51,010 bases of DNA from Dehalococcoidia bacterium (lineage in GTDB: Bacteria; Chloroflexota; Dehalococcoidia; UBA2979), in NCBI GenBank assembly GCA_028279505.1, contig JANQNP010000089.1, positions 1-51,010 on the forward strand, given 5' to 3'. Positions within the stretch are counted from its first letter, which is position 1; each line of letters opens with the position of its first letter. This document shows, in pieces, positions 1 through 10,833 of the stretch. Made by a program: the position numbers and the translations under genes. The notes below the pieces were generated by a model. It was not told the DNA's origin, did not search any database, and saw only the letters and a program-made list of their open reading frames with translations.

Positions 1-21
1 AGCGCTGAGAAAGGAAGTTCG

Positions 22-456
22 ATGGCAGACATCGTTCGACACGACCCATTCACCAGCCTCCGCCAGACCATGGACCGCCTGTTCGACGACAGCTTCTTCC
101 GGACCCCCGGTCGGCTGTTCGATGAGGGCACCCTCCCCGTCGACATCTCGGAGACCGACTCCGACCTCGTCGTACGCGCCTCCGTGCCCGGCTTCGAGAA
201 GGACGAGATCGACGTCAACGTCAACGACGGCGTCCTCTCCATCAAGGGCCAGCACACCGAGGAGCACGAGGAGAAGGGCGAGCGCTACTACCGCCGTGAG
301 CGCAGCTACGGCGCCGTGAGCCGCCGCATCGCACTCCCCGGCATCGTCGCCGACGCCGACGTCGACGCCGAGCTGAAGGGCGGCGTGCTCACCCTCCGCA
401 TCCCGCTCCCTGAGAAGGCGAAGCCGAAGCAGATCGAGATCAAGGCGACCGACTAG
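22..456 (+). CDS. Hsp20/alpha-crystallin family small heat-shock protein
   Basis: A 144-residue small heat-shock chaperone, an ATP-independent cytosolic holdase that keeps unfolding proteins soluble. The N-terminal arm (about residues 1-37, with DPFTSLRQTMDRLFDD) is followed by an alpha-crystallin domain (about 38-130) ending in the family signature GGVLTLRIPLP, and a C-terminal I-E-I motif near residues 138-140 of the type that packs into neighbouring dimers. The ATG is preceded at 11-17 by AAGGAAG, a good ribosome binding site. Length and domain order are normal. The upstream promoter lies outside the window, so any heat-shock operator cannot be judged. Confidence 0.97.
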   Translation: MADIVRHDPFTSLRQTMDRLFDDSFFRTPGRLFDEGTLPVDISETDSDLVVRASVPGFEKDEIDVNVNDGVLSIKGQHTEEHEEKGERYYRRERSYGAVSRRIALPGIVADADVDAELKGGVLTLRIPLPEKAKPKQIEIKATD

Positions 457-482
457 TCGCCCCCTCCCCGTCTCGATGCACC

Positions 483-509
483 AGAGCCCCGGTCCCAGAC
501 CGGGGCTCT
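483..509 (+). terminator. Hairpin terminator after the hsp20 gene
   Basis: A perfect 12-bp inverted repeat (483-494 with 498-509, arm AGAGCCCCGGTC, loop CCA) lies 27 bases after the hsp20 stop. The following T-run is poor (TTCGGTCG), so this may be a weak intrinsic or a Rho-assisted terminator. Confidence 0.7.
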
Positions 510-545
510 TCGGTCGTCGGGGTCGGCCGCCACTACAATTCCGCC

Positions 546-1037
546 ATGCGCCAGACCGACATCCTCGAGTTGGCCGGCTTCAACTACTGGGCCAACCACC
601 GCCTGCTCGAGGTCTGCGAGCAGCTCACCCCGGATCAGTGGACCTCCACCGACACCGTCGGCGATCGCACCCTCCGAGGCGTCCTCGTCCACACCTTCGA
701 CACCGAGTGGAGCTGGCGCGTGCGTCTCCAGGGTCCCGAGGCAGGCGAGGACGACGAGGAGCTCAGCGAGGACAACTACCCCACCGTCGCCGGTCTCAGC
801 GAGGCGTGGGCCGCCGACGAAGCCGCGATGATGACGTGGCTGAACTCGCTCAGCGACGACGACCTCGCCGGATCCGTCCCCGTGCCCTGGGGCCGCGAGT
901 ACATCCTCTGGCGCCTGATCGTCCACGTCTTCACTCACAGCATCCAGCAACGCGCCGAAGCCGCGGCGCTGCTCACCCGCGCCGGCCACTCCCCCGGCGA
1001 CATCGAGTTCCTCAACTACATCTCGCGATCCCCCTGA
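546..1037 (+). CDS. DinB/YfiT-fold metal-binding protein
   Basis: A 163-residue four-helix-bundle protein of the DinB superfamily. It carries the characteristic metal-binding histidine triad: H49 (VHTFDTEW) plus H127 and H131 (HVFTHSIQQRAE). Members include mycothiol- or bacillithiol-dependent transferases and damage-inducible proteins of unknown reaction, so the fold is clear but the substrate is not. The ORF starts at an ATG after a short spacer following the hsp20 terminator and is probably its own unit. The opposite-strand reading frame over the same interval is a high-GC shadow. Confidence 0.88.
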   Translation: MRQTDILELAGFNYWANHRLLEVCEQLTPDQWTSTDTVGDRTLRGVLVHTFDTEWSWRVRLQGPEAGEDDEELSEDNYPTVAGLSEAWAADEAAMMTWLNSLSDDDLAGSVPVPWGREYILWRLIVHVFTHSIQQRAEAAALLTRAGHSPGDIEFLNYISRSP

Positions 1038-1204
1038 CGAGGGCGCCCCAACCGCGCACCCGCGTCCTAACTCGCTGCGTCCGCGATCCGCGGGCGAACG
1101 CCGACAGGCTCTCCCCGACCTGAGGCGATATCCTCTCCCCAGACCGCTCGCGGCGAGGGTGGCCCCACGCTCCGCCGCGCCCGCACGGATCGTGGGAGTC
1201 CCTC

Positions 1205-3124
1205 ATGCCCAAGCTGCTCGACGCCATCGACGCCGGCCGCGACCTCGGCTCGCTCTCGGGCACCGAGATGAACAGCCTGGCCGCTGAGATCCGCGAGCTG
1301 CTCGTCGACACGATCCACGCCAACGGCGACGCTGGGCACCTCGCCTCCAACCTCGGCACCGTCGAGCTCTCGCTCGCCCTCCACCGCGTCTTCAGCACGC
1401 CCTACGACAAGATCATCTGGGACGTCGGCCACCAGGCCTACGTCCACAAGCTGCTCACCGGCCGCCGCGACCGCTTCCAGACCATCCGCCAGCAGGAGGG
1501 CCTCGCCCCCTTCCCCGACCGCCGCGAGAGCGACCACGACGCCTTCGGCGTCGGCCACGCCGGCACCGCCATCTCCGCGGCCACCGGCTACGCCGTCGCC
1601 CGCGACCTCCGAGGAGAAAGCAACGACATCATCGCCGTCGTCGGCGACGGCGCCCTCACCGCCGGCCTCAGTTTCGAGGCGCTCAACCACCTCGGATCCC
1701 TCGGCAGCGACGTCATCGTCGTCCTCAACGACAACGCCATGTCGATCTCGCCGAACGTCGGCGCCATCAACCGCAACATCAACCGCTTCCGCGTCAACAG
1801 CGCCTACCGCGACTTCAAGAACGAGCTGAGGAAGGTCGTCACCCACCTCCCCACTGGCAACTGGTGGTGGGATGAGTGGCGCCGCCTCAAGCGCGTCCCG
1901 CGCGAATTCATCGTCCAGTCCGGCTTCTGGGACCAGCTCGGCTTCGACTACTACGGCCCGATCGACGGCCACGACATCGGCCAGCTCGAATCCACCCTCC
2001 GCTCAGTCCGCCACTTCACCGGCAAGCCGGCGCTCGTCCACGCCCACACCGAGAAGGGCCACGGGATCCCCGAGGCCGCCGCCGACCCCGTCAAGAGCCA
2101 CAGCGGCACCTACTGGCTCAAGCCTGCCACCGACGCTGCGGCCAAGCCCGCGCGCACCTACAGCCAGGTCTTCGGCGACGCCGCCTCCCAGGTCATGAAG
2201 CACGACGACCGCATCGTCGTGATCACGCCCGCCATGATCGAGGGCTCCGGCCTCACCGCTCTCCAGCGCGAGTTCCCCGACCGCGTCCTCGACGTCGCGA
2301 TCGCCGAGCAGCACGCCGTCACCGTCGGCGCCGGCCTCGCCGCCGCCGGCATGAAGCCCATCGTCGCCATCTACTCAACCTTCCTCCAGCGCGGCTACGA
2401 CTCCGTCGTCCACGACGTCGCCGTCCAGGGCCTCCCTGTAGTCTTCGCCATCGACCGCGCAGGCCACGTCGGCGAGGACGGACGCACCCACCAGGGCTTC
2501 GCCGACATCAGCTTCCTCCGCTGCCTCCCCGACATGGTCGTCGCCGCCCCCGTCGACGACGCCGAACTCGCCGACCTCCTCGACACCGCCCTCGCCCACG
2601 ACGGCCCCTTCGCGATTCGCTACCCCCGAGGCGCCGCCACCACCGAGCTCTCGGCGCGCACCGGCGAACCCATCGAGGTCGGCACCGGCACCACCCTCCG
2701 CGACGGCGACGACCTCGCCCTCGTCGGCATCGGCTCCGTCCTCCCTGACTGCATCGAGGCCGCCGACCTCCTCGCGGTCGACGGCACCGACGCCGCCGTC
2801 ATCAACGCCCGCTTCGCCAAACCCCTCGACGAGACCCTCATCCTCGACACCGCCCGCCGCACGAGTGCAATCGTCACCATCGAGGAAAACGTCCGCGCCG
2901 GCGGTTTCGGCGAAGCCGTCCTCGCCCTCCTCGCCGACCACGACCTCGCCGACACCTACCTCGGCGCCATCACCATGCCCGACACCATCGTCGAGCACGC
3001 CTCCCAATCCCAGCAGCGAGCCAACGCCGGCCTCGACTCCGCCGGCATCGTCCGCTCCGTCCGCGACCTCCTCGGCACCACCACCGCCGAAACCCCCGCT
3101 CCACCCCGCCTCATCGGCCGCTAA
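1205..3124 (+). CDS. dxs: 1-deoxy-D-xylulose-5-phosphate synthase (DXS)
   Basis: A 639-residue thiamine-diphosphate enzyme that condenses pyruvate and glyceraldehyde-3-phosphate, the first step of the MEP isoprenoid pathway. The ThDP motif starts at G147 (GDGALTAGLSFEALNH), HQAYVHKLLTGR replaces the usual HQAYPHKILTGR, and the conserved glutamate E368 lies in IAEQHAVT. The order of pyrimidine-binding and transketolase C-terminal domains is normal. The ATG follows a GGGAG at 1194-1198. The protein ends in a Thr/Pro-rich tail before the TAA. No other isoprenoid gene is adjacent. Confidence 0.97.
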   Translation: MPKLLDAIDAGRDLGSLSGTEMNSLAAEIRELLVDTIHANGDAGHLASNLGTVELSLALHRVFSTPYDKIIWDVGHQAYVHKLLTGRRDRFQTIRQQEGLAPFPDRRESDHDAFGVGHAGTAISAATGYAVARDLRGESNDIIAVVGDGALTAGLSFEALNHLGSLGSDVIVVLNDNAMSISPNVGAINRNINRFRVNSAYRDFKNELRKVVTHLPTGNWWWDEWRRLKRVPREFIVQSGFWDQLGFDYYGPIDGHDIGQLESTLRSVRHFTGKPALVHAHTEKGHGIPEAAADPVKSHSGTYWLKPATDAAAKPARTYSQVFGDAASQVMKHDDRIVVITPAMIEGSGLTALQREFPDRVLDVAIAEQHAVTVGAGLAAAGMKPIVAIYSTFLQRGYDSVVHDVAVQGLPVVFAIDRAGHVGEDGRTHQGFADISFLRCLPDMVVAAPVDDAELADLLDTALAHDGPFAIRYPRGAATTELSARTGEPIEVGTGTTLRDGDDLALVGIGSVLPDCIEAADLLAVDGTDAAVINARFAKPLDETLILDTARRTSAIVTIEENVRAGGFGEAVLALLADHDLADTYLGAITMPDTIVEHASQSQQRANAGLDSAGIVRSVRDLLGTTTAETPAPPRLIGR

Positions 3125-3501
3125 CTCTGCTCCCCTCCGACGTTCGAGTAGGGACCGGCAGGGCGAGTCCACCACGGCGGTGGGCGCTGCAGCGCGAAGC
3201 GACGTACTGAGCGGGGGGTGCGGGGGGCCGCAGGCCCACCGCTGGGGGTTCGGGTGGGCGGGTGGGAACCATCTAAGTCCCAGCGGCAACGCCGAAGGCA
3301 AGGATCGAGCAGAGCGCAGCTCGTCGCCGCAACCGATCACCCCTTCGCGCGTCACCGGCGAAGCGAGCGCCGAGGGGCGCAACCCTCTGTCGGGGCGCGG
3401 GCGCCGAGCCTCTTCATTTCGAGTCGAGGGTGGTGGGAGGCGAGCGGCCGCAGGCTCCGCCCGCGTCACCATTCCCGTCGCACGCGGAGCGCGCAAAGAA
3501 G
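3125..3501. other. Convergent 377-base intergenic region
   Basis: No credible gene is seen here. The region lies between the convergent ends of dxs and a minus-strand gene, and holds G-runs (3211-3229), a four-tract G-quadruplex motif, and small C-GAA-G mini-hairpins (CGC GAA GCG at 3193-3201 and GCGAAGC at 3358-3364) like those in the terminal hairpin arrays elsewhere in this window. Reading frames across it are low-complexity GC shadows. Confidence 0.6.
3252..3266 (+). other. Perfect single-nucleotide-loop G-quadruplex motif
   Basis: The sequence GGGTGGGCGGGTGGG has four G3 tracts separated by single bases, the arrangement known to give very stable parallel quadruplexes. It is flanked by a short inverted repeat, GGTTC (3247-3251) and GAACC (3266-3270). 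A near-identical motif lies at 46596-46610, also 3' of a gene. Confidence 0.75.
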
Positions 3502-4341
3502 CTACGACTTCGTCGTCGCCCTCTTCTTCGCCCGCTTTTTCCGCTTCACGCGCGGCTTCTTCTTCGGCACCGTCACATCGATCGGCTCGCGCTCGCGGTT
3601 CGCCAACCGCCCGCGCCCCGCATCCATCCGCGACATCAGCGCGAGCGCCTTCTTCGTATCCGACGCCACGCGCGCCGGCTCCGAGGTCCGCAACCGGTAC
3701 TTCGAGCACCAGTACGTGAACGCCTGTAGCTCCGTCTGACGCATCCGCGTCGCCAGACGCGTATCCGTCTCCGTCGCGTAGATCAGCTGCAACTCCTCGA
3801 GCGGCTTCCCGTACACCCGCTCGTACGCCATCACATCCGGCTGAGGTTGCCCCGCCCCCGCCAGGCGCCCCGCCTTTTGCAGCTCGATCTCCGCCGCCAG
3901 CAGCAACAGCTCCTCGATCGTCACGCCGTACTGGAAGTTGAGGTGTGCGCGATGCTTCGGCCCGCCGATCGCCCGAGCGAAGTCCTCCTCGGAGCTGTCG
4001 TCCGGCGGCAACCCGAAGATCAGCAGCCGCTCGACCTCGGCCTCCGGCAGGTGCTCCTCCACCTCCGCGAGGAGGCGTTGCGCCAGCAGCAGCCAGTCGA
4101 ACGCCTCGCCACCGATCAGGTAACGCTGGCGCACCCCGTTCAGCTCCTCGTCGGCAGCCGACCACCGCGACACCACCTCCAGCAGCGCCGGGTACCACGG
4201 TCGCCCGCGCTCCACCTCGCGGCGTAGCGCCTCCACCGCCTGCTCCGGGTTCAGCGGGCCTTCACGAGGTACCCGCACCCGTCGCCGTGCTGGCGCCGGA
4301 TCGTCGTCCATCAGGATCGCGTCTGGGGCGAGCGTGCTCAT
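3502..4341 (-). CDS. Conserved-looking hypothetical protein with Lys/Arg-rich tail
   Basis: A 279-residue protein I do not recognise. The body (about 25-235) looks mostly alpha-helical and acidic (EELLLLAAEIELQKAGR, LLLAQRLLAEVEEHLPEAEVERL). The last ~25 residues are strongly basic (KKKPRVKRKKRAKKRATTKS), a histone-H1-like tail suggesting nucleic-acid or membrane-surface contact. I chose the ATG at 4341; the reading frame continues two codons upstream to a TTG at 4347, which is less likely. A TAGACT hexamer lies 17 bases before the ATG and may be a -10 element. It is the last gene of the leftmost minus-strand block. Confidence 0.7.
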   Translation of the reverse strand: MSTLAPDAILMDDDPAPARRRVRVPREGPLNPEQAVEALRREVERGRPWYPALLEVVSRWSAADEELNGVRQRYLIGGEAFDWLLLAQRLLAEVEEHLPEAEVERLLIFGLPPDDSSEEDFARAIGGPKHRAHLNFQYGVTIEELLLLAAEIELQKAGRLAGAGQPQPDVMAYERVYGKPLEELQLIYATETDTRLATRMRQTELQAFTYWCSKYRLRTSEPARVASDTKKALALMSRMDAGRGRLANREREPIDVTVPKKKPRVKRKKRAKKRATTKS

Positions 4342-4428
4342 AACCAACCCAGTCTACCGATCGACGAACCATTGCTCAGCGAGCGGGATCCGAGGGCCCG
4401 GCAACTCTCAGCAGTCACGGGCGACGGA

Positions 4429-4941
4429 TCAGGAGATCGACGCCGCCCGCTCACCCTCGAGGATCGCGCCAGCATCGTCCCCGTCGGGCCACACCCCGAG
4501 CCCGGCCAGCTCCTCGCGCATCAGCGCCGCCGGCGCCGACTCGTCGTCCGCGTCCAGCGCCACCACCAGGCGAAGCTGCCCACCCGCGAGGTAGTGCCGG
4601 TACGCGTCGAGCTGGCTGCGCGTCACCACCGCGTACTCGATCACTGCCGCGAACCCGGCCTCGGCGTACGACCGTGCCAGCAGGCACTGGTTCCGCATCG
4701 ACAGCTCGACCTGGCGCTCCGACTCCGCCTGCGGCTCCTCGCCGGGCAGCACCCGCCCGCCCGCGATCGCCTCACCGAGGGCGTCCCCGTCGATGTGCGC
4801 CGCCTGCTGCAGCTCACCGAGGAGACCCGTCACCACCGCGCGCCGGCGCTCGCCCGGCACCCCCGACACGATCCAGATCGCCGGCGGCATCATCGACAGC
4901 CGCCCGATCGCGCTCGCCGCGACGTGGTGCGTCTCGGTCAT
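4429..4941 (-). CDS. P-loop-kinase-like protein with degenerate Walker A motif
   Basis: A 170-residue protein resembling small P-loop phosphotransferases (chloramphenicol-phosphotransferase/zeta-toxin/AAA_33 type). The N-terminal strand and loop (IWIVSGVPG, residues 22-30) is followed by HIDGDALGEA and EAGFAAVIEYAV, which match the family pattern. However the Walker A stretch reads GVPGERRR at residues 27-34 instead of GxPGxGK(S/T), so the glycine, lysine and serine/threonine are all arginine. It may be non-catalytic or bind something other than ATP. The start is the ATG at 4941, 34 bases after the secA stop, so co-transcription with secA is likely. The 52 codons upstream in frame overlap secA and are not credible. 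Confidence 0.65.
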   Translation of the reverse strand: MTETHHVAASAIGRLSMMPPAIWIVSGVPGERRRAVVTGLLGELQQAAHIDGDALGEAIAGGRVLPGEEPQAESERQVELSMRNQCLLARSYAEAGFAAVIEYAVVTRSQLDAYRHYLAGGQLRLVVALDADDESAPAALMREELAGLGVWPDGDDAGAILEGERAASIS

Positions 4942-4975
4942 CGCCGTTGGTCCTGTGTCGTTGTCGCGCGCCGCG

Positions 4976-7609
<2,634 letters not shown>

Positions 7610-7626
7610 GGCCGTGCCTCCTCGAG

Positions 7627-7651
7627 GTGGGTCTTTCAGTGTACGACCCAC
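7627..7651 (-). promoter_or_regulatory. Palindrome around a candidate secA -10 element
   Basis: A 7-bp inverted repeat GTGGGTC (7627-7633) and GACCCAC (7645-7651) with an 11-base spacer lies 18 bases upstream of the secA GTG. On the minus strand the spacer contains TACACT (7643-7638), a plausible -10 hexamer. It could be an operator or, if transcribed, a hairpin just above the ribosome binding site. Confidence 0.4.
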
Positions 7652-7710
7652 ATGGGCCGCGGACCTCGGGTTTGCGCCTAGGCCGACGACCGGCGACGCC
7701 CCGGCGCCAC

Positions 7711-8328
7711 CTACTTCAGCCGCAGGACAGAGAACTGGTAGTGCTCGTCCGCTGCCCCCTGATCGGCCCACACCTCGAATTGCTCGATCTCCCCATGCCG
7801 CTCGAGGATCCGTCGCCAGCCCTCATCGCTCCGACGACTGAAGAACCGGGCCGGTTCGAGGCGATCCTGATCTCTGATCGCCTCCTCATCCGGCCCGCCC
7901 CACACCCCGACCGCCAGTGGTGCTCCTGGCGCCAGCACCCGCCCGATCTCCGCGAACGCCGTATCGATCTGCTCGTTCGGCACGTGCAGCAGCACGCTCA
8001 TCGTCCACCCAGCCTCGAACGCATCGTCCTCGAACGGCATCGCGAGCAGCGAGGCCTGTCGGCAGTCGATCCCCGCCTCGCGGCAGTACCGCACGTGCTC
8101 CGCCGACAGGTCGATGCCCGACACCGCCAGCCCGACCGCCTGCAGCGACACCGCGTCGCGTCCCGTCCCGGTGCCGATCTCCAGCACCGAGGTCCGCCCC
8201 TCGGCCCGCAGCAGCTCGACGAACCGCCGGCGCGCGTCGTCGCGGTCCTGCGGCGGCCGCCGCATCGCCCGCTCCGGCGCCTGCTGGTCGTAGAACTTCG
8301 CGAGGTCGGCTTCGAGGTCGCCCGTCAC
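7711..8328 (-). CDS. Class I SAM-dependent methyltransferase
   Basis: A 205-residue Rossmann-fold methyltransferase. Motif I is clear (VLEIGTGTGRDAVSL), followed by the acidic strand end GIDLSAEHV, motif IV-like FEAGWTMSVLLHVP, and a C-terminal half resembling type 11 methyltransferases. The substrate cannot be named. I chose the GTG at 8328; the frame continues upstream but that part is Arg/Ser-rich out-of-frame prs sequence. The start lies 22 bases after the prs stop, so the gene is probably co-transcribed with prs, although the pairing has no obvious metabolic logic. Confidence 0.85.
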   Translation of the reverse strand: MTGDLEADLAKFYDQQAPERAMRRPPQDRDDARRRFVELLRAEGRTSVLEIGTGTGRDAVSLQAVGLAVSGIDLSAEHVRYCREAGIDCRQASLLAMPFEDDAFEAGWTMSVLLHVPNEQIDTAFAEIGRVLAPGAPLAVGVWGGPDEEAIRDQDRLEPARFFSRRSDEGWRRILERHGEIEQFEVWADQGAADEHYQFSVLRLK

Positions 8329-8350
8329 CTGTCGCACCGGTCGCGCCTCG

Positions 8351-9301
8351 CTACCGGAACAGCGCCCCGACCGACCCACCCGTGTGGATCCGGTGGATCG
8401 CATCTCCGAGGATCGCCGCCGTCGACAGCGTCGCCGTCTCCACCTGGCTGAACGCCCCGTGCACCAGCGGCAGCGAGTCCGTGAACACGATCTGATCCAC
8501 GTCCTTCGTGTCCAGCGCGTCGAACGCCTTCGACGCGAACACCGGGTGCACGCACGCCACTTGCACCGAGCGCACCCCACGGCTGCGCAGCAATCGCACC
8601 GCCGAGGCCACAGTTCCGCCCGTCAGGATCTCGTCGTCGACGATGATGCAGTCGTGGCCCTCGACCTCACCGATCAGCGTCATCGCCTCGGCCTGCTCGT
8701 CGTTCCCGCTGCGCCGCTTGTCGATGATCGCCAGCTCGCAGCCCAGCCGCTCCGCCACGTCGCGGGCGCGCTTCGCGCCGCCCACGTCCGTTGCCACCAC
8801 CACCGGCGACTGCAGGTTCTCGCTGCGGAAGTAGTCCGCGATCATCGGGAACGCCGTCAGCTCGTCCACCGGGATGTTGAAGAACCCCTGGATCTGCCCG
8901 GCGTGAAGATCGAGGGTCAGCACCCGGTCCGCGCCCGCCACCTCGAGGAAGTTCGCCAGCAGCCGCGCCGTCACCGGCACCCGCGGCTGGTCCTTCTTGT
9001 CCGACCGTCCGTACGCGTAGTACGGGATCACCGCCGTGATCCGCCCTGCCGACGCGCGCTTCGCCGCGTCGATCATCACCAGCAGCTCCATCAGCCGCGT
9101 GTTCACCGGCGACACGATCGGCTGGATCAGGAACACATCCCGCTCGCGGATGTTGTCCATGAAGCGGACAAAGATCTCCTCGTTCGAGAACTCGAAGACC
9201 TCGCACTCGCCCAGCGGCATCTCGAGGTGTTTGCAGACCGACTCCGCCAGCTCGCGGTGCGCGTTGCCGCTGAACACGGCCAGCTCTCGGAATGGCTGCA
9301 T
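8351..9301 (-). CDS. prs: Ribose-phosphate pyrophosphokinase (PRPP synthetase)
   Basis: A 316-residue cytosolic enzyme making PRPP from ribose-5-phosphate and ATP for nucleotide, histidine and tryptophan synthesis. Diagnostic motifs are YYAYGRSDKKDQPR, DLHAGQIQGFFNIPVD, and the PRPP loop CIIVDDEILTGGTV (most bacterial enzymes have DDMIDTAGT here). The ATG at 9301 has GGGAGGCG upstream. A TAGTAT hexamer on the minus strand (9359-9354) is a possible -10 for prs; a TAGACT at 9517-9522 could serve the divergent acyl-CoA dehydrogenase. The 290-base divergent spacer holds no gene. Confidence 0.96.
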   Translation of the reverse strand: MQPFRELAVFSGNAHRELAESVCKHLEMPLGECEVFEFSNEEIFVRFMDNIRERDVFLIQPIVSPVNTRLMELLVMIDAAKRASAGRITAVIPYYAYGRSDKKDQPRVPVTARLLANFLEVAGADRVLTLDLHAGQIQGFFNIPVDELTAFPMIADYFRSENLQSPVVVATDVGGAKRARDVAERLGCELAIIDKRRSGNDEQAEAMTLIGEVEGHDCIIVDDEILTGGTVASAVRLLRSRGVRSVQVACVHPVFASKAFDALDTKDVDQIVFTDSLPLVHGAFSQVETATLSTAAILGDAIHRIHTGGSVGALFR

Positions 9302-9591
9302 GGTGGTCGCCTCCCACCGGCTGTCGCCGGCACCGCCCGCTCGAGGCCACTCGATACTAGCACCCACCCTCCCGAGGGCTGCCGCCCCTCCGAGGGCCGC
9401 CCAACCACCGGCGCCCCGCCGCCCGAGGCGAATCGGCACGCCTCGCCCCCGCACCTGGCGCCGCACGCAGCCTCTCGCCCCGAATCGACGCCCCAACCCG
9501 GTCAGAACCAACCTCCGGTAGACTTTGTGGTCGCGCGGCGTCCACCAGCGGGCGACCGGTAGGGCCGAATGTCGGCCGGGGGGATCGAACG

Positions 9592-10767
9592 ATGGACTTC
9601 AAGTTCAACGAAGCGGAGCAGCAGTTCCGGGACGAGATTCAATCGTTCCTCAAGAGCCAGCTGCCGGCCGACTGGGCCGACCGCGCCTTCCTCGGCGAAG
9701 TCCCCGCCGAGGAGCAGGAAGAGCTTGCCAAGAAGCTCACCGCCGCCCTCGCCGACAAGAAGTGGCTCGCGATGGCCTGGCCCGAGGAGCACGGCGGTCT
9801 CGACGCCGGCCACGTCCAGCAGATGCTCTACAAGGAAGAGACCGCCTACGCCGAGATGCCTAGCGGCTCCACCATGGGCGTCGACTGGGTCGGCCCCGCC
9901 GTCATGCTCTTCGGCAACGACGAGCAGAAGGCCAAGTACCTCCCCAACATCGTCAACGGCATCGACCAGTGGTGCACGCTCTACTCAGAGCCCGGCGCCG
10001 GTTCCGACCTCGCCTCCCTCCAGACCCGCGCCGTCCGCGACGGTGACGAGTACGTCATCAACGGCAGCAAGATCTGGACCAGCGGCGGCCACTTCTCGAA
10101 CATGGGCTGGCTCGCCGCCCGCACCGACCCCGACGCCCCCAAGCACCGCGGCATCTCCACCTTCGTCCTCGAGATGGACACCCCCGGCATCGAGGTCCGC
10201 CCCCTCGTCAACATGGCCGACGAGCACAACTTCAACGAAGTCTTCTTCGAGGACGTGCGCATCCCCGCCACCAACCTCGTCGGCGTCGAGAACCGCGGCT
10301 GGTACCAGGTCGCCACCGCCCTCGACTACGAGCGCTCCGGCGTCGCCGCCTACGCTGGCGGCAAGCGCAACCTCGAGCGCCTCGTCGGCGCCGCCAAGCA
10401 AGACGAAACTCTGCTGAAGCAGAATCCCAACGCCCGCTACGAGCTCGCCGACCGCTTCGTCGAACTCCAGGTCGGCTACAACGTCGCCTACCGGATCCCC
10501 TTCCTCCAGGCTCAGGGGCAGATCCCCAACCACGAGGCCTCGGTCTCCAAGCTCTACGGCTCCGAGCTCACCCAGCGCATCGCCCGCACCGGCATCCAGA
10601 TGCTCGGCATGGGCGGCCAGATCCTCCCCGGATCCCCGCACTCCAAGCTCGGCGGCGCCATCGCCCGCACCTACCTCACCTCTGTCAGCAGCACCGTCGC
10701 CGCCGGCACCTCCGAGGTCCAGCGCAACATCATCGCCCAGCGGGGACTCGGCCTCCCGAGGGGTTAG
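9592..10767 (+). CDS. Acyl-CoA dehydrogenase family protein
   Basis: A 391-residue FAD enzyme of the acyl-CoA dehydrogenase fold that introduces an alpha-beta double bond in an acyl-CoA. It has the helical N-domain, the beta-barrel FAD motif (LYSEPGAGSDLASLQTRA, then KIWTSGGHFSNMGWLAARTD), and the C-terminal helical domain ending GTSEVQRNIIAQRGLGLPRG. The DYERSG stretch near residue 245 resembles FadE28/29-type actinobacterial enzymes acting on bulky or sterol-derived acyl-CoAs, but substrate assignment is inference. The ATG is preceded by a G-rich ribosome site. It is monocistronic, ending in a strong terminator. Confidence 0.93.
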   Translation: MDFKFNEAEQQFRDEIQSFLKSQLPADWADRAFLGEVPAEEQEELAKKLTAALADKKWLAMAWPEEHGGLDAGHVQQMLYKEETAYAEMPSGSTMGVDWVGPAVMLFGNDEQKAKYLPNIVNGIDQWCTLYSEPGAGSDLASLQTRAVRDGDEYVINGSKIWTSGGHFSNMGWLAARTDPDAPKHRGISTFVLEMDTPGIEVRPLVNMADEHNFNEVFFEDVRIPATNLVGVENRGWYQVATALDYERSGVAAYAGGKRNLERLVGAAKQDETLLKQNPNARYELADRFVELQVGYNVAYRIPFLQAQGQIPNHEASVSKLYGSELTQRIARTGIQMLGMGGQILPGSPHSKLGGAIARTYLTSVSSTVAAGTSEVQRNIIAQRGLGLPRG

Positions 10768-10803
10768 CCACCTACCGAGGACCCCTCAACGGAGATGACG
10801 ACA

Positions 10804-10831
10804 GAGGGCCGGCCCAGCCGGCCCTCTTCTT
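10804..10831 (+). terminator. Intrinsic terminator between convergent genes
   Basis: A perfect 10-bp stem (10804-10813 with 10817-10826, arm GAGGGCCGGC, loop CCA) is followed by TTCTT on the plus strand. It lies 36 bases after the acyl-CoA dehydrogenase stop and abuts the stop of the convergent oxidoreductase gene. Confidence 0.85.
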
Positions 10832-10833
10832 GA

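Noticed and set aside
2375..4198. A 607-codon minus-strand open frame over dxs and the next gene
   Set aside because: Low-complexity Gly/Ala/Asp/Val translation typical of antisense frames in GC-rich DNA; it overlaps two well-supported genes.
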